Below are positions 1 to 11,316 of a stretch of 64,000 nt of DNA, one piece after another. The notes beneath the pieces are model-generated. The model was not told the DNA's origin. It did not search any database and saw only the letters and a program-made list of their open reading frames with translations. How positions within the stretch are numbered: the first letter of the stretch is position 1; each line of letters begins with the position of its first letter. Origin of the DNA: Persicaria tinctoria (taxonomy: Eukaryota > Streptophyta > Magnoliopsida > Caryophyllales > Polygonaceae); assembly GCA_037127255.1 (NCBI GenBank), contig JBANSL010000019.1, forward strand, positions 16,825,001 to 16,889,000, given 5' to 3'. The position numbers and the translations under genes were made by a program.

Positions 1-1
1 A

Positions 2-97
2 GATTTGGATTTGGATGCTGATGGGTCACCCAATGGAATTATTGGTGCCTTAATGGCACGACGAGGCTTCATGAGTTGGCTTGTTTTCATGCTTTGA
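2..97 (+). CDS. Possible 3' end of an unassigned coding exon, cut by the window edge
   Basis: An open frame enters from the left edge and ends at a TGA at 95-97. Its last 31 residues are acidic then hydrophobic (starts DLDLDADGSPNG, ends SWLVFML). No domain is recognisable in so short a stretch. It may be the tail of a gene lying mostly outside the window, or chance. The following 700 bases have no clear coding signal and could be its 3' untranslated region. Confidence 0.2.
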   Translation, partial: DLDLDADGSPNGIIGALMARRGFMSWLVFML

Positions 98-841
98 TAG
101 CTTCTTCGAATTATTGCTCGCTTGTTTGTTTATTATTCCGTATTCATTGATGCCTTGTTAGTTGTTTGGATGCACTTCAGGTTTTCTCCTTCTCCAAACA
201 CGTCTACTTATTTCGAAATTGATCCAAATCACTGAATTTGGACACCTAAACTTGTTGTTATCAGCAAAGTTAATTCCCAGATTGAACTAACTTTCATGTT
301 CTTGGGGTATGTCTAAGTTTGCTTCCTAGTTCGTACCCTCTCCCCACGCCCCAACGTGCAGTTTATGTGTCATTTTACTTACAAGTGTTGCCATCAATAC
401 TGTTATCCAGCTGCGTTTTTCGCGGCTTTGTTCAATGGACGTTGTAGGCCTTCCGGTGCGGGTTCTGACTCGACATGTCGGGAGGAGGAAGGAGATAAAC
501 AACTAGGATGATGGCCTGACATGCCTGGACTGCAACCGGAAGCAGCCAAAGCAAAACCTGTATCCAGTAAAGGACACTTCGGGGCCTCTGCGTCGATGTT
601 GAAAGCAAGCTCCTACCAGAGGTCATTTGTCATTTTACATAGCAGCTTGCAGTTTGTCTCATTACATAGCCTTTATCTAATTTCGTTACATTGAAGGAAT
701 GGGAGCTTTTACTGCGTCAGTAATTCATAGCAGGCTCCCTCCTTTCCAGTGCACAGCTTCCCAGTGCTCGTTCGTCGGCTTGTTCTGCCTCAAGTTAGTG
801 TTTCTATTCTCGAAGTTTACGTTTACCGTGTAGAGCAGGCA
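98..841. other. Unassigned stretch, possible 3' UTR
   Basis: Mixed-composition DNA without a repeat or convincing reading frame. A short open stretch at about 412-510 follows an acceptor-like TTATCCAG and ends at a TAG, so a last exon cannot be excluded. No domain is seen. Confidence 0.2.
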
Positions 842-1185
842 ATACCCGACAAGACCCGAGAAATCAATCCGACTTATCTGACCCGAATCCGATTGACACC
901 TGAATAATTGGGAAAAAAATGTTTGGATCTGAGACCGACTGACCCGATCCGATTTAAGTGCGAACTCAATAACAACCTGAGCCTGATTATATTAAGATGT
1001 ATTGACCCGAAATCAACTCGAAACCCGAAATTGGCCGACTTGAACATATCCGAAATCCGAACCCGATTATATCCGACACCTAAAGCTAATAAAAATCCGA
1101 TTATATTCAAAACCAACAAAAATCTTAGCATTCTGGGCCAGCCCGAAATGAACCGAAAAACATTTCTTAAAAAACGTAAATTAAA
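842..1185. repeat. Degenerate ACCCGA/ATCCGA repeat-rich element remnant
   Basis: About 340 bases rich in dispersed copies of ACCCGA, ATCCGA and AACCCGA, all on the plus strand and separated by AT-rich spacers. This is the interior composition of the hAT-like elements at 6586-7018 and 17542-20939, but no terminal inverted repeat or TSD could be found. It is probably an old, eroded relative. Open frames here on both strands follow from the period-6 motif and are not genes. Confidence 0.5.
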
Positions 1186-1189
1186 ATGA

Positions 1190-3290
1190 ACGGTGAACGA
1201 GACAATTTTTACTACAAAAAGTTGTTATTTTACTAAATGACTTGTATTGTTGAACGGATCTAGTGAGTATTTAAGTGGTCTGAATATCTTTGGAGGCCTT
1301 CGGGAATGGAGCACGGTGTTATGAGGTCCCCCATAATAGGCTAGAACTCTGGATTCAAGCATGGCTTTCAAGCAGCAAATGGGATCGCCCGTGCCAAAAT
1401 CTCTTGTTTCTTGAATATCCCTCCTCACCACCCGCATTTTAAAAAAAAAAATGAAAAAATTAAGAAAAAAGGTTAAGGGAGGGGTGGTCCGGGTGGATTG
1501 GGAGAGGGCACAGGCGGAGACAGAGAGAATCCAGGACAGCAGATCTGGACTGCCAACGTAGTATGGATCCGAATTTTTCCAAGAGTTGATTAAACCAGAC
1601 AGTTCACAAAGGTGCAGAAGGCACCAGGGATGTGACATAAATGCAAAAATCGATACTTAGTAGGCTACAAATGCTAAGGATCAACGGTGAACATTTTATC
1701 GGCTACGGAGATGGATTCAGAACGGTTGACAGAGGAAGCAGATGAGTAAGAACTAACATGAAGCTAGAGAAGCAATTGAGAATGGTCTGGCAAGATATGT
1801 TCAAGTGGCAAGATATGACATCAGAGTGGTTACTCTAACGACCCGTCTTTCAATCCCGATCTGGGTTATCAGTTGTCCGAATGTCAACTAGATGAGTCAT
1901 TCCAGTTGCATGAAATGTGAAGGAGACCAAAAGAGTTCACATCAAAAATTAAGTATAACAGACCTTAATATTTTATAATGGAACCTCAACTAACGCATGT
2001 GCGCCCGTACGCACCCCAATCATCGGTCTAAATCAGATTTGGATAGAGTCCAAACATTTACCCTTTAATGTTGGAACTTTGGGTTGTGTTTTTAGATTGT
2101 ATCTAGGTCTCCATATGGGCATAACCAAGCTCATTGTGGAGATTGATGCATCTTAATGTTTGTAACTTGTTGGTGCGGAGGTCAGCTGAATGTCATGCTA
2201 TATTTCAACATGTGTTGCAATGTGGTATGCGAATTAGGAAGTGCATATTTGGAATGTGAGACCGAAAACTAATAAGGCCTCAAACACTCTTGCAAATTGG
2301 TCCCTTCAACTATAAACTTCCTTTATTGAACATCTTATTCGACTGGATTTTTTTTTTTTTTTTTTTTTGTATTCGGACATTTCTCTAAAACTACATTACA
2401 GTAACCTAATAAAACTATAGGCTGTTGGCTCTATGTTAGGGCAAAAAAGTAATCTAAAATAAAATAAAATACTAGTTTTTTTTTTTTTAAATCTCTCGTC
2501 TCTAAAACAAAAAATATACAGTATATTGCAATATTGATGGAGGACTGAACTACTACTATTTACCCTTGTTTAAAAATAGTTGGTGAATATTCATCTCCTT
2601 CCTAATCCATACTCCGATGCATGATTGCCTAGAGACCGAGTTTGATTTCATCATATTTTAGCAAAGCTAGCATGGTTGTGTAGATTTGATGCTGATTTTT
2701 GATAAACTGAAAAGAATGCTACCGACCTAAAAGACTGGGAAAATCCAATGAATTTTATCTCAAAACCAATTAGTAGTGAGAGGAATAGTCAGCTAAACTA
2801 ACATTTTGCTAAAAAAACCTCAATATTTTCAACGTGAACAACCCATATTCCAACCCTCAACCATCACAAATTCACAACTCATAAAACCTCAACTATCACA
2901 ACTTATAAGTAACATTTATGCTACACTGAACAAGAAAACTTTGGAATCAACTTGAAGAAATTTTAACAATGCACCAGGAAAGAAAATGGAAGGAGGTGGC
3001 CACAAATGAAATCCCACATAAAACCATTCAAAATATGCATTTCTTGGATCATCAGCAATTGAGGGAATCAAAACATTCGTTAAATTCTAAGTAGTTTTCT
3101 CATGAATACCACATCGTGGATCTCAAAGACATTTGATTTGGATGTCTCCTGTCCACCAAAACTCTTCCATCCATTTTTGTTGCCCTTACCTCTTCCGTCC
3201 ACTGCAATTTGCAAATAGATGCTTCAACACAAATCAAAAGAAACCAAGGGGGAGTGAATCTTTGAGCTGAAATTAGAGCAAGGATTTGGG
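1190..3290. other. Intergenic stretch with no supported gene
   Basis: Contains a T-rich run at about 2349-2368, A-rich and T-rich tracts and no recognisable gene. The minus-strand open frame at 1225-1638 has no recognised domain and includes an A/T homopolymer. Nothing else is supported. Confidence 0.5.
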
Positions 3291-3979
3291 AGTACTCTCT
3301 TAATTCTATTTTCTAGGGTTTTTTTTTTATTTTTATAATCGGACAATCTCAGTTGTGGTTTATGAGTGAAATCCAGGTGGGTTTGAATTACTTCCTAATT
3401 TCTCTCACTTTTTCTTTCAAGTTACGGAGTACTTGTGAAATTTGATTTCTTTTTTAATTTCAATTTCATTTTGCTGAAAACTTGGCAGAGGTTGTGGGGG
3501 TTGTTTTTCTCCTCCAAGCTCGCCCATAATTTGCCGGAGATTTTTTAGTGCAATCTAGATGGCGGATACTAGGGAGGTTTGAATCTCGCTTTTTTTTTCT
3601 TCCTCTATTTTCTCCTTTCTTTTTTATTATGTTTGCCCTTTTGGTATTTGTAATCTTCATATCCATCTATCTGTAGATTTTTCCTTCTTCTCCTTTATGG
3701 GTTTCCTTTGGAATTGCACTTCTCTGTGGATATTTTTGTTAAATTTGTATGAACTCTGAGCTCACTTGATCTTTTTTGGTAGGTAATTAGATCAAATTTC
3801 ACTTCTGTTTACAGTGATGTTTCGCTTTCACTTGTACTGAATTATTTGGGATTTAGGGATCGAGATGTTTGTGAATGTTGCGAGTGTCCAAATCCCCTTT
3901 TGGATTGTTGAGATTCAGACTATTTTAGGGTCTTTTCATTTCCTTATGTGAGTTTAAAGATTTGAATGTGGGGAAGAGA
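3291..3979 (+). promoter_or_regulatory. Promoter / 5' UTR region of the SPEAR-like gene
   Basis: CT- and T-rich sequence typical of a plant leader runs directly into the ATG at 3980. A GTAGGTAATT-like donor near 3779 and downstream T-rich sequence suggest a leader intron is possible. No transcription start can be fixed from sequence. Confidence 0.35.
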
Positions 3980-6170
3980 ATGAATCTGGAGGAGCCAAAT
4001 CAGATGTGTAGCAATAGCAACAGTGGAGGGAGTGGCATCTGTAGATCTTCAAAGAAACATAAGCAAAAGAAGATACCACAAAGAGGGTTGGGTGTGGCAC
4101 AGCTTGAGAAGATTAGGATTGAAGAGCTTCAAAAGAAAGACTCTTCTACTGTTAATTCCATCTTTAAATCCCCACCCATTGTGTCATCTTCTGATTCTTC
4201 ATCATTGATAGCTTCTATGCCTTTGCTCAATTACTCAACCAGTCATTCGTCTTCTTCGGCCCCTTTCCCTTCCTCGTCCCCAATACTTAGACCGCCGCCA
4301 TCTATGTCGAACATTGATAGCTTCTATTTGAATCCGGTTCCGCAATTGAGCCATTCAAGTGGCGGTGGATGCTTTGATGTTGGATGGCCATCGGTTCCGA
4401 CACTCCATGACAGTGCCCATTTGCACAAAATGTGGCATCCTTATGAGTTGAATTGTGATGGAGAGAATTCACAGTGGGATCATGGATTGCCCCTTCCTCC
4501 GAATATGAGTTTGCCTTTTGAAAGCAGCCCTATTATGCCTCTTCCTGATATAATGACTAGGCTGCCACAGTTTTCACAAACTTCTGCTTCTTCATTGGTG
4601 AGGATTAAACTGTTGTATGAATGTGTGGATACTTTTCAGGATTTTCTTTTGTTGGTTGATTGATTACCTTTTCTTTCATATCTCCAGATGAACATGCCTT
4701 GGGTAAATTCGTCGACACTTTTGAACTTTCCAATGGAGCCCCCTTCAAACCAAAGCTTGTACAACAAATTTTCATCTTTTTGGCCAGGGGAAGAGAAGGT
4801 GAGACTCGAAGTAATTGCTTTCATTTTCTTGAAGCCCACTTGGTATCAAAGTAAGAACTACTATCTCTAAATTGACTTCTCACCAAGGTACGTTGAAGAA
4901 GATATTGAATCACTAGTTACTTAACCTCACTCGGCTTATGTGCTAGGCTACATTGGTCTTTCTCTTTGGAGACATCTGATAAAATTGGAACTAGTTACTT
5001 GGATCGTGATACGGACAATTTGCTACTGATTAGTTTTTCTATATACCAAATGGATAAAGGCAGTTTCTTTTGCAACATGTCATCTTATGCAAGTGCCTAA
5101 AATGTTTCAAAGTATCATGTATACTTTCTCTTGATTAATACAATATCTCTTATGCATTGATGGTTCCTTGTAAGCTTGTTTTAGGCAGACATGTCCATCA
5201 TTGATTGTTACATTTATTTATTTGATTTCTTGATTTCTTGATTAGTAATTCTGATAGCTTTTCATCTAGGATTGCTTTTAGGTTTATTTCATGTTCTGAA
5301 TGAACGTGGAAGGTGAAATTGTGTCTGATATTGGGTCTTTCTTGCTGTTTAGATGGCTTCTGCAAAGAGACCGTATCCTTTCCTCCTCGACACTCCATCA
5401 CCTTTGCCTTTCCCGAGCAAACTTCCAAGAATCGCAAGCGTTACAGATGAATACAATCCATTTGGAAATGGCAATGCATTCAATTCCGATCACATTGTCC
5501 TGCCATTGCGGTTTGTCTATAGCCTCACCTTTTTCTTCCTCAATTTACCATATGCAATGCAGTAATTCTTGTATGTTTACCAACATTTTTGCACTTTGAA
5601 CTGTTAGAGAGAACCATCTACTACCAAGTAGCAGCACAAGTGAACCTGTTATGAAGAACATCAACAAAGAAATCGGGAATCAAAATGTAGACTTCCTCAC
5701 ACTTGCTCCTCCTCCTCCTGTAACTTCCCCACATCAAAGCCCTAGATGGAGGCATTCATTTCCTCATCATGTAAGCATGGAAAGCCAAAGTAACTTGCTT
5801 TATGTCTCTAATTCAATGGTCCTTTTTTTGCCTTTAATTATTACCTAATGAGTTGTCTTTGGTAAACTTGAAGAGAACTATCGAAAACCCAGTTGCGAAT
5901 ACACCAAGAGCAGCTAACATGAGTCACCGAATACCTGAAAACCCGGTTCCCAGTTTCAATCCAGGATCATCTGGCTTGAACCACAGAACTGTTAAAACCC
6001 TGTCTACCAATTCAGGGAAAGGATCAAATGGCTTCAACCACCAGCAATCGTTCTTTAGCTTCTTACCAGCTTCAAAGCTGCAACAAGAGAGATCAGTCAT
6101 GAATAGTCACTGCAACTCCAATGGAAAGGGGGAAGTAGGCAACTTGGTTGATCTCAACTTAAAGCTATGA
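3980..6170 (+). CDS. SPEAR-family (SPOROCYTELESS/TIE1-like) EAR-motif transcriptional repressor
   Basis: Five exons: 3980-4597, 4688-4798, 5353-5510, 5608-5770 and 5874-6170. All junctions are GT-AG and phases agree, giving 448 residues. Near the N terminus a lysine-rich stretch leads into the family signature KIPQRGLGVAQLEKIRIEEL (residues 31-50), the SPEAR motif of SPL/NZZ and TIE proteins. A long Ser/Pro-rich middle follows, then KRPYPFLLD, the conserved DFLTLAPPPP, and an EAR motif DLNLKL at the extreme C terminus. In Arabidopsis such proteins bridge TCP transcription factors to TOPLESS co-repressors in leaf and ovule development; that role here is inferred from family. Met 3980 is the first ATG in frame; the frame is open upstream only to a TTG. 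The nearest relative (SPL or TIE/SPEAR) cannot be decided by eye. Confidence 0.85.
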
Positions 6171-6577
6171 CTTCATTTCCCACAATACATTCCCCTTTTT
6201 GTGTTCGTCTCTGTTTGTGCCATAAGACAAGATACAATGTGTAGGTTTGATTCACCGGTACCCGTGTTGCGGATAGGGAAACCAAACAAAAATGGTAGGA
6301 TAAGGAAAGGGGAATTTGTAGATTTTGATTGTTCTTGAGGTTGTTAATGTAAAAGTTGCTAAACAATGAACCAGGAAACTTGGTATTTTTGTAGATTTTT
6401 TTTTTGAAATTTTTACACATTGTTTCTAGTTTCTAAAATAAGGAAACCACAACTGATTTTTTATTGCTAACACAATAGTGACAATAATGGTTGATTTGTG
6501 AGTCATAGTCATAGTTGAGTAGGAAAATGAAGATAATTAGGATAAACTTGATAGGTGGTTAATTGTCACCAACTTAC
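6171..6577 (+). other. 3' UTR and downstream flank of the SPEAR-like gene
   Basis: AT-rich sequence after the stop codon with no further coding signal. A T-rich stretch near 6390-6410 may mark the polyadenylation zone. It ends at the 8-bp TSD of the next element. Confidence 0.4.
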
Positions 6578-6585
6578 ATAGTTAC

Positions 6586-7018
6586 TAGACCTGTCAAAAC
6601 ACAACCCGACCGCTCGGAAAATTTTCGACCCGAACCCGGAAATTTTGACCCGGAATTTTTTTTCGACCCGAACCCGAAAAACCGGAAATTTTCCGGGTCA
6701 TTTGGGTTTCGACCCGGTGACCCGATTAACCCGGTAATTTTGACCCGATTTTACCCGATTGACCCGATGACCCGGTTGACCCGGTGGATTTTTAATTAAA
6801 TATAATTAATTTTTTATATATATATTTAAAATTTATTGCAAAATTATCAAATCATGATTTTTTTAATTTAAAAAGGAAAAAATTGACAAATCCGAAATCG
6901 ACCCGAAATGACCCGAAACCCGGTCAAACCCGGGTTCTAGTCAACCCGGAAATACCCGGGACCCGTTTTACCCGGGACCCGAAGTGACCCGACCCGAATG
7001 ACCCGTTTGACAGGTCTA
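6586..7018 (+). mobile_element. Non-autonomous hAT-like element with ACCCGA repeat interior
   Basis: A 433-bp element begins TAGACCTGTCAAA and ends TTTGACAGGTCTA. It is flanked by a perfect 8-bp duplication ATAGTTAC (6578-6585 and 7019-7026), the TSD length of the hAT superfamily. The interior is two blocks of ACCCGA/GACCCGG repeats around an AT-rich core at about 6795-6890. The termini are inverted repeats, but the ACCCGA motifs point the same way at both ends, so the element has an orientation. It encodes nothing; the open frame at 6563-6799 is the repeat read as protein. The copy at 17542-20939 is the same family in reverse. Confidence 0.88.
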
Positions 7019-7071
7019 ATAGTTACTGTAATAAATATCACCAACTTCGACATGTTAGTTACATGATTATA

Positions 7072-7371
7072 CTCCCTCCGTAGCAAAATAATTGTCCCTT
7101 TAGAGGTTTTCACACTTTTTAAGAAATCTAAAATTAGAAAGTGGAATAGTTAAAAAATTTAAAATAAATAATCTGGAAAAAAAATGGACCATTGTAAAAA
7201 AAAAATAGTATGGGAAGTTGGAGAATTAATAGAATATCTTGAAAATCAAATACAATTAATGAGATAAATTGATAAAATTAGAAAATTTTGTCATTAATTA
7301 GGTTCAAATGAACAAATATTTTGTTACAAGAAAAAGTAGTCAAAAAGACAATTATTTCGTTATGGAGGGAG
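7072..7371. mobile_element. Stowaway-type MITE (Tc1/mariner)
   Basis: A 300-bp AT-rich element starts CTCCCTCCGTAGCAAAATAA and ends in its inverse (TTATTTCGTTATGGAGGGAG). It is flanked by TA on both sides (7070-7071, 7372-7373), as expected for Stowaway elements. It has no coding capacity. Confidence 0.88.
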
Positions 7372-7373
7372 TA

Positions 7374-8268
7374 TCACCTTAAGTCATGTCACACCTTTTG
7401 TCAAAAATTGTGTCATCAGGACAACTGATTTTGTAACCAGGAAACCAATATTGACAAATGCTGCGAGTTATTTTATAATTGTGCACAAGTTTTAATAGAG
7501 CACTAACTCATCCATCAACATCATCATTCCAATGAATTTTTCATAAATTTTATTGTTTTTTAATACCCACTACATTTTTTAACCAATTAAAATCTTTTAA
7601 AAAGTCAACAACATACAAATCATTACTATCCTCTACCTAAAAAACCTAAAATGACATATATTTTGATCCAACTAAATTAGTCTAAAACGACTTAAATTTT
7701 GAGACGGAAAAATAAGTGATTATAGCAATTAAGAAAATGGCTTATTATATGAACGGTCAATTTTTTTACTAAGTGTAAGATGTTGATACTGATTTTAAGA
7801 GGTGCTGGGCATTTTGCTTGTAAGCACTAAGCAGTCTACTAACATCAATTTTTCGACTCGATCACTACCCAAAAAAAAAAATTTCGACTCAATAAAATGG
7901 TTACCGCCTCTGAAAGTCGGTGTCACGCTTAAAAAAATGTTTACTAACTTCAAAAGTTGATACCTTACAAGTTACAACAACAACAATCTCAATTTTTCAC
8001 GTTCAAAGTAGGATTTGAGGGGTCGAAATGTAGACATCATTTTTCGACTACATCAAGAGGGTGTTTTTGAAAGCGGAGAAACTAAATATACCACAAATCT
8101 GCACGTCGGAATGGACGTGCAGGTTTGGAGTGGGCTAATTAATTAAAAAAGTGTGCTAATTAATTAAAAATGACTACACGTTGGAGTGGACGAGCGTTTA
8201 AGGAGGATGATTTGCAGTGTATCTAATAACACCTATTATAAAGACACAAAATTAACCAGAGTAATAGG
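7374..8268. other. AT-rich intergenic stretch, no gene seen
   Basis: No reading frame, terminal repeat or domain could be supported here. Short repeated pieces (for example TTTCGACT at about 7852, 7881 and 8041) suggest decayed repeats. Confidence 0.5.
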
Positions 8269-8276
8269 ACAATAAC

Positions 8277-8902
8277 TAGGGATGGTAATGGGTCGAGTGA
8301 TGGGTGGATATTCTACTTCCGTCACCCGACCCACCACCCAAAACCCTTTACCCTACCCGACCCATCACTCACCAAATATTTCACACGTGACACGTCCCGT
8401 CCACCCATCACCCACCGGGTGATCAGGTGGATCGGGTGATAATTCGGGTGAAATACAAGACATCAAATTTATAAAAAAAATATATTGAAAAACATACGTC
8501 GAACACATCGACGAATAAACATTAATTAGGAGCCCATTACATTCACGTTTCCATTTTAAATAGGAGCCAATTGCATTGCATATCTTCAAATAAAAATTAC
8601 ATAACTTACTTTATGATAAGATATTTCCATTTTTTTTATCATTTGATAGATATCTTGAATTAGGATTTAGGGGGTATATTGGTAATTTCACATATAAAAT
8701 ATAAGTATATAATATAAGTCGGGTGACGGGTTGGGTGATGGGTCGAGTGATGGGTGGGGAATGTCTTCACCCGGATCCGACCCGACCCATCACCCGTTCA
8801 CCCATCACCCATTTAATATCCGCTTCATTTCAGATTTTCACCCACTTTTTCGGGTCGGGTGAGATGGATATCCATTGGGTGCGGGTGAAATTGACATCCC
8901 TA
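8277..8902. mobile_element. Non-autonomous hAT-like element with GGGTGATGGGTC repeat interior
   Basis: A 626-bp element starts TAGGGATGGTAATGGG and ends AAATTGACATCCCTA. Flanks ACAATAAC (8269-8276) and ACCATAAC (8903-8910) match at 7 of 8 positions, an aged 8-bp TSD. Both ends carry arrays of GGGTGATGGGTCG-like and CACCCGACCC-like motifs in mixed orientation; the core is AT-rich. The TIR resembles that of the TAGACCTGTCA family, so this is a second related family. No coding capacity. Confidence 0.8.
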
Positions 8903-8929
8903 ACCATAACAAACCTAAATTAACATAAA

Positions 8930-9800
8930 CTAGTGCAGTGCCCGCGCCATGGCGTGGTTTTGTTAAAAAAATCTTAATAATAAAAAATTTATTATTATAT
9001 AATTAAATAAATGATTAACAAATGTAGCATCGACTAACAAAGGTAGCATCGATTAAAATAAATTGATTATGTAATAATTTAACTTCTATGAATATCTTAT
9101 TCTAAGATTGTGACACATGGCAAAAATGCTTCTGTTTTAATAGATTATATAGATATATAGATATAGATTGCTTAAAACATTGATATATTAAAGGATATAT
9201 TAATTAGTTGACTAAAATAAATTGATTATGTAATAATTTAACTTCTATAAATATCTTATTCTAAGATTGTGACACGTGGCAAAAATGCTTATGTTTTAAT
9301 ATATTATATAGATATGTAATAATTTAACTTCTATAAATATCTTATTCTAAGGTTGTGCCACGTGGAAAAAATGCTTCTGTTTTAATATATTATATAGATA
9401 GATAGATAAATTATAATGAAATTTTATAATAAGACAATATTATTATATAAAGTATATAAATAATAATAGATAAATTATAGTTTTGAATTAATCTCATTGC
9501 TTAAAACATTGATATATTAAAGGATATATTAATTAGTTGACTAAAATAAATTGATTATGTAATAATTTAACTTCTATAAATATCTTATTCTAAGGTTGTG
9601 ACACGTGGCAAAAATGCTTCTGTTTTAATAGATTATATAGATATATAGATATAGATTGCTTAAAACATTGATATATTAAAGGATATATTAATTAGTTGAC
9701 TAAAATAAATTGATTATGTAATAATTTAACTTCTATAAATATCTTATTCTAAGATTGTGACACGTGGCAAAAATGCTTATGTTTTAATATATTATATAGA
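8930..9800 (-). mobile_element. Helitron (non-autonomous) with repeated 5'-end modules
   Basis: Read on the minus strand, the element starts TCTATATAATATATTAAAAC at 9800 and ends in a GC-rich hairpin (CCACGCCATGGCGCGG) followed about 10 bases later by CTAG at 8933-8930. The next base is T and the base before the 5' TC is A, so insertion was between A and T without duplication, as for Helitrons. Inside are five partial direct copies of a module with GTAATAATTTAACTTCTATA (starts at 9071, 9240, 9316, 9559, 9718), each followed by GCCACGTG-type sequence and a copy of the 5' terminus. No ORFs. Confidence 0.72.
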
Positions 9801-9860
9801 TACTCAAAACCCCCTAAAAAAAGAAAAGCAAAAACGAAGATGAAAATGAAAATGAAAGCA

Positions 9861-9883
9861 TAATAATAATAATAATAATAATA

Positions 9884-9916
<33 letters not shown>
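9861..9916. repeat. (TAA)n/(TTA)n microsatellite at the 3' tail of a LINE
   Basis: Nine or so TAA units switch to TTA units, forming a self-complementary block. It lies just beyond the 3' end of the minus-strand LINE RNase H domain and may derive from that element's A-rich tail. Confidence 0.75.
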
Positions 9917-9944
9917 GATTAAGTAAGAATTCAGTAGGCCAGGG

Positions 9945-10409
9945 CTAACCTGAAGAACCGAGAGCATCCTTCCGGATGAGATCAAAAAGATCTTGATGTT
10001 GTGTTATTTGAGAGGCAGGAATACAGTGGCCAAGGTGTGCGACCTTATCCGCCACTGTATTCCGAAGGCGCCCAATGTGATTTATTTTGATCTCACCCCG
10101 AGAGTGGAGTAAGGTATGAATATCTAAAATGATTGTTTCTATTTGCCATGGCGGTTTCCAGATTCCATTGATAGCGTTGACCATTGAGAGACAATCACTC
10201 TCAATAGAACATTTCTCTATATTTTTCGAGATTGCGGTGTTAAGCCCTATTAAAACAGCCCTCGCTTCTGCTTCAACAGGGGTGAGTTGCCCGACGAACT
10301 GTTGGTGAACCATCAGAGGGAACCCAGTATGATCCCTTAAGATTACACCAACAGAAGAAGGACATGTTGTAGGGGTTGAGCCATCTACATTTATTTTGAA
10401 ACAACCCAT
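9945..10409 (-). pseudogene. LINE RNase H domain (RVT_3 type)
   Basis: 154 residues starting MGCFKINVDGSTP, with GVILRDHTG, a conserved VEAEARAVLIGL and the SDC motif, then VADKVAHLGH and LIRKDA at the end. This is the plant-type RNase H appended to L1-clade LINEs. Read in isolation the frame is open, but the upstream polyprotein is broken. Confidence 0.88.
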
Positions 10410-10424
10410 TCTTGGCTTAGTCCA

Positions 10425-11075
10425 CTACTCGACCCTTGGCATCCGTTTTTTTATCTTGCTAGTTTTGGAAACTGTGGTTTGTGTGTCGTATGTTTCATTG
10501 GCATATACCTTAGTTTTTTCCCATATCGTTTTTTGGTGAACTACAAATTGATTTATTTCTTCTGGTGATGGAATTTTCCGATTCTGAAACAGAATTTGAT
10601 TCCTAAACCACCAAACCGACCACCATTTGATGGCAATTAGAGATTTTTTGGCTTCAGGTAATGTCATTATGTGATTCATAAGTGGTAGCATTTGACCCCT
10701 TGTATTGGGTGATCCCTGATGATACCTTTGTACGTTTTTATCTTTTAATATTTCTGAGGTTATTGTTGGACACTCAACAAACAAGTGATACGCATCCTCA
10801 TTGTGACGATTGCAGAATACGCAGCTTCTCGGAAACGAGATATTATTCCTCGCCAATCTGTCTTTTGTGGGTAGTCCATCAAGACTTATTCTCCACATGA
10901 AATTTTTAATTTTTGGTTGAATATCAAGGTTCCACATCCATCCGGCTAGTGGTCCATTATTCCTATCCCCCCCCCCCCAGTAATCATTCTCATAGCAATG
11001 CAGTAGTGAACCACCCGGACTTGTCTGATTCCCAATATAAACGATCTGTACTTTGGTGTGTTGATATATAGGCAT
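10425..11075 (-). pseudogene. LINE zf-RVT zinc-binding region
   Basis: An open stretch of 216 residues contains WMWNLDIQPKIKNFMWRISL and a CVFCNRHNEDAYHLFVEC cluster, the Cys/His signature of the zf-RVT domain found between reverse transcriptase and RNase H in plant LINEs. A run of ten C's at 10969-10978 lies inside the frame and is a likely site of slippage. Confidence 0.85.
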
Positions 11076-11316
11076 CTATGATTTCATTAACTATATGTTG
11101 TGGTACATGGGTAGATAACGCTTCACAATCCCATTTGCCGTTTTTAATGAATTTTACCACTTTGAAGTTTTCTGTGTTGACTGGCGGTGAAATACCCCTA
11201 CTACTGAAGGAGGAAGAACCACACCACCGGTCGTGCCAAAAATTAATCGATTCTCCATTTCTAATATTCCACGCCAGGCCTTTGCGAAAAAGTGGAATGA
11301 GCTTACTTAGTTTACT

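Noticed and set aside
1225..1638. Minus-strand frame of 137 residues
   Set aside because: No recognised domain; includes an A/T homopolymer and has no splice or homology support.
8930..9800. Spaced repeats considered as a CRISPR array
   Set aside because: Repeats are long, irregularly spaced and AT-rich in a plant nuclear context; Helitron termini explain them better.
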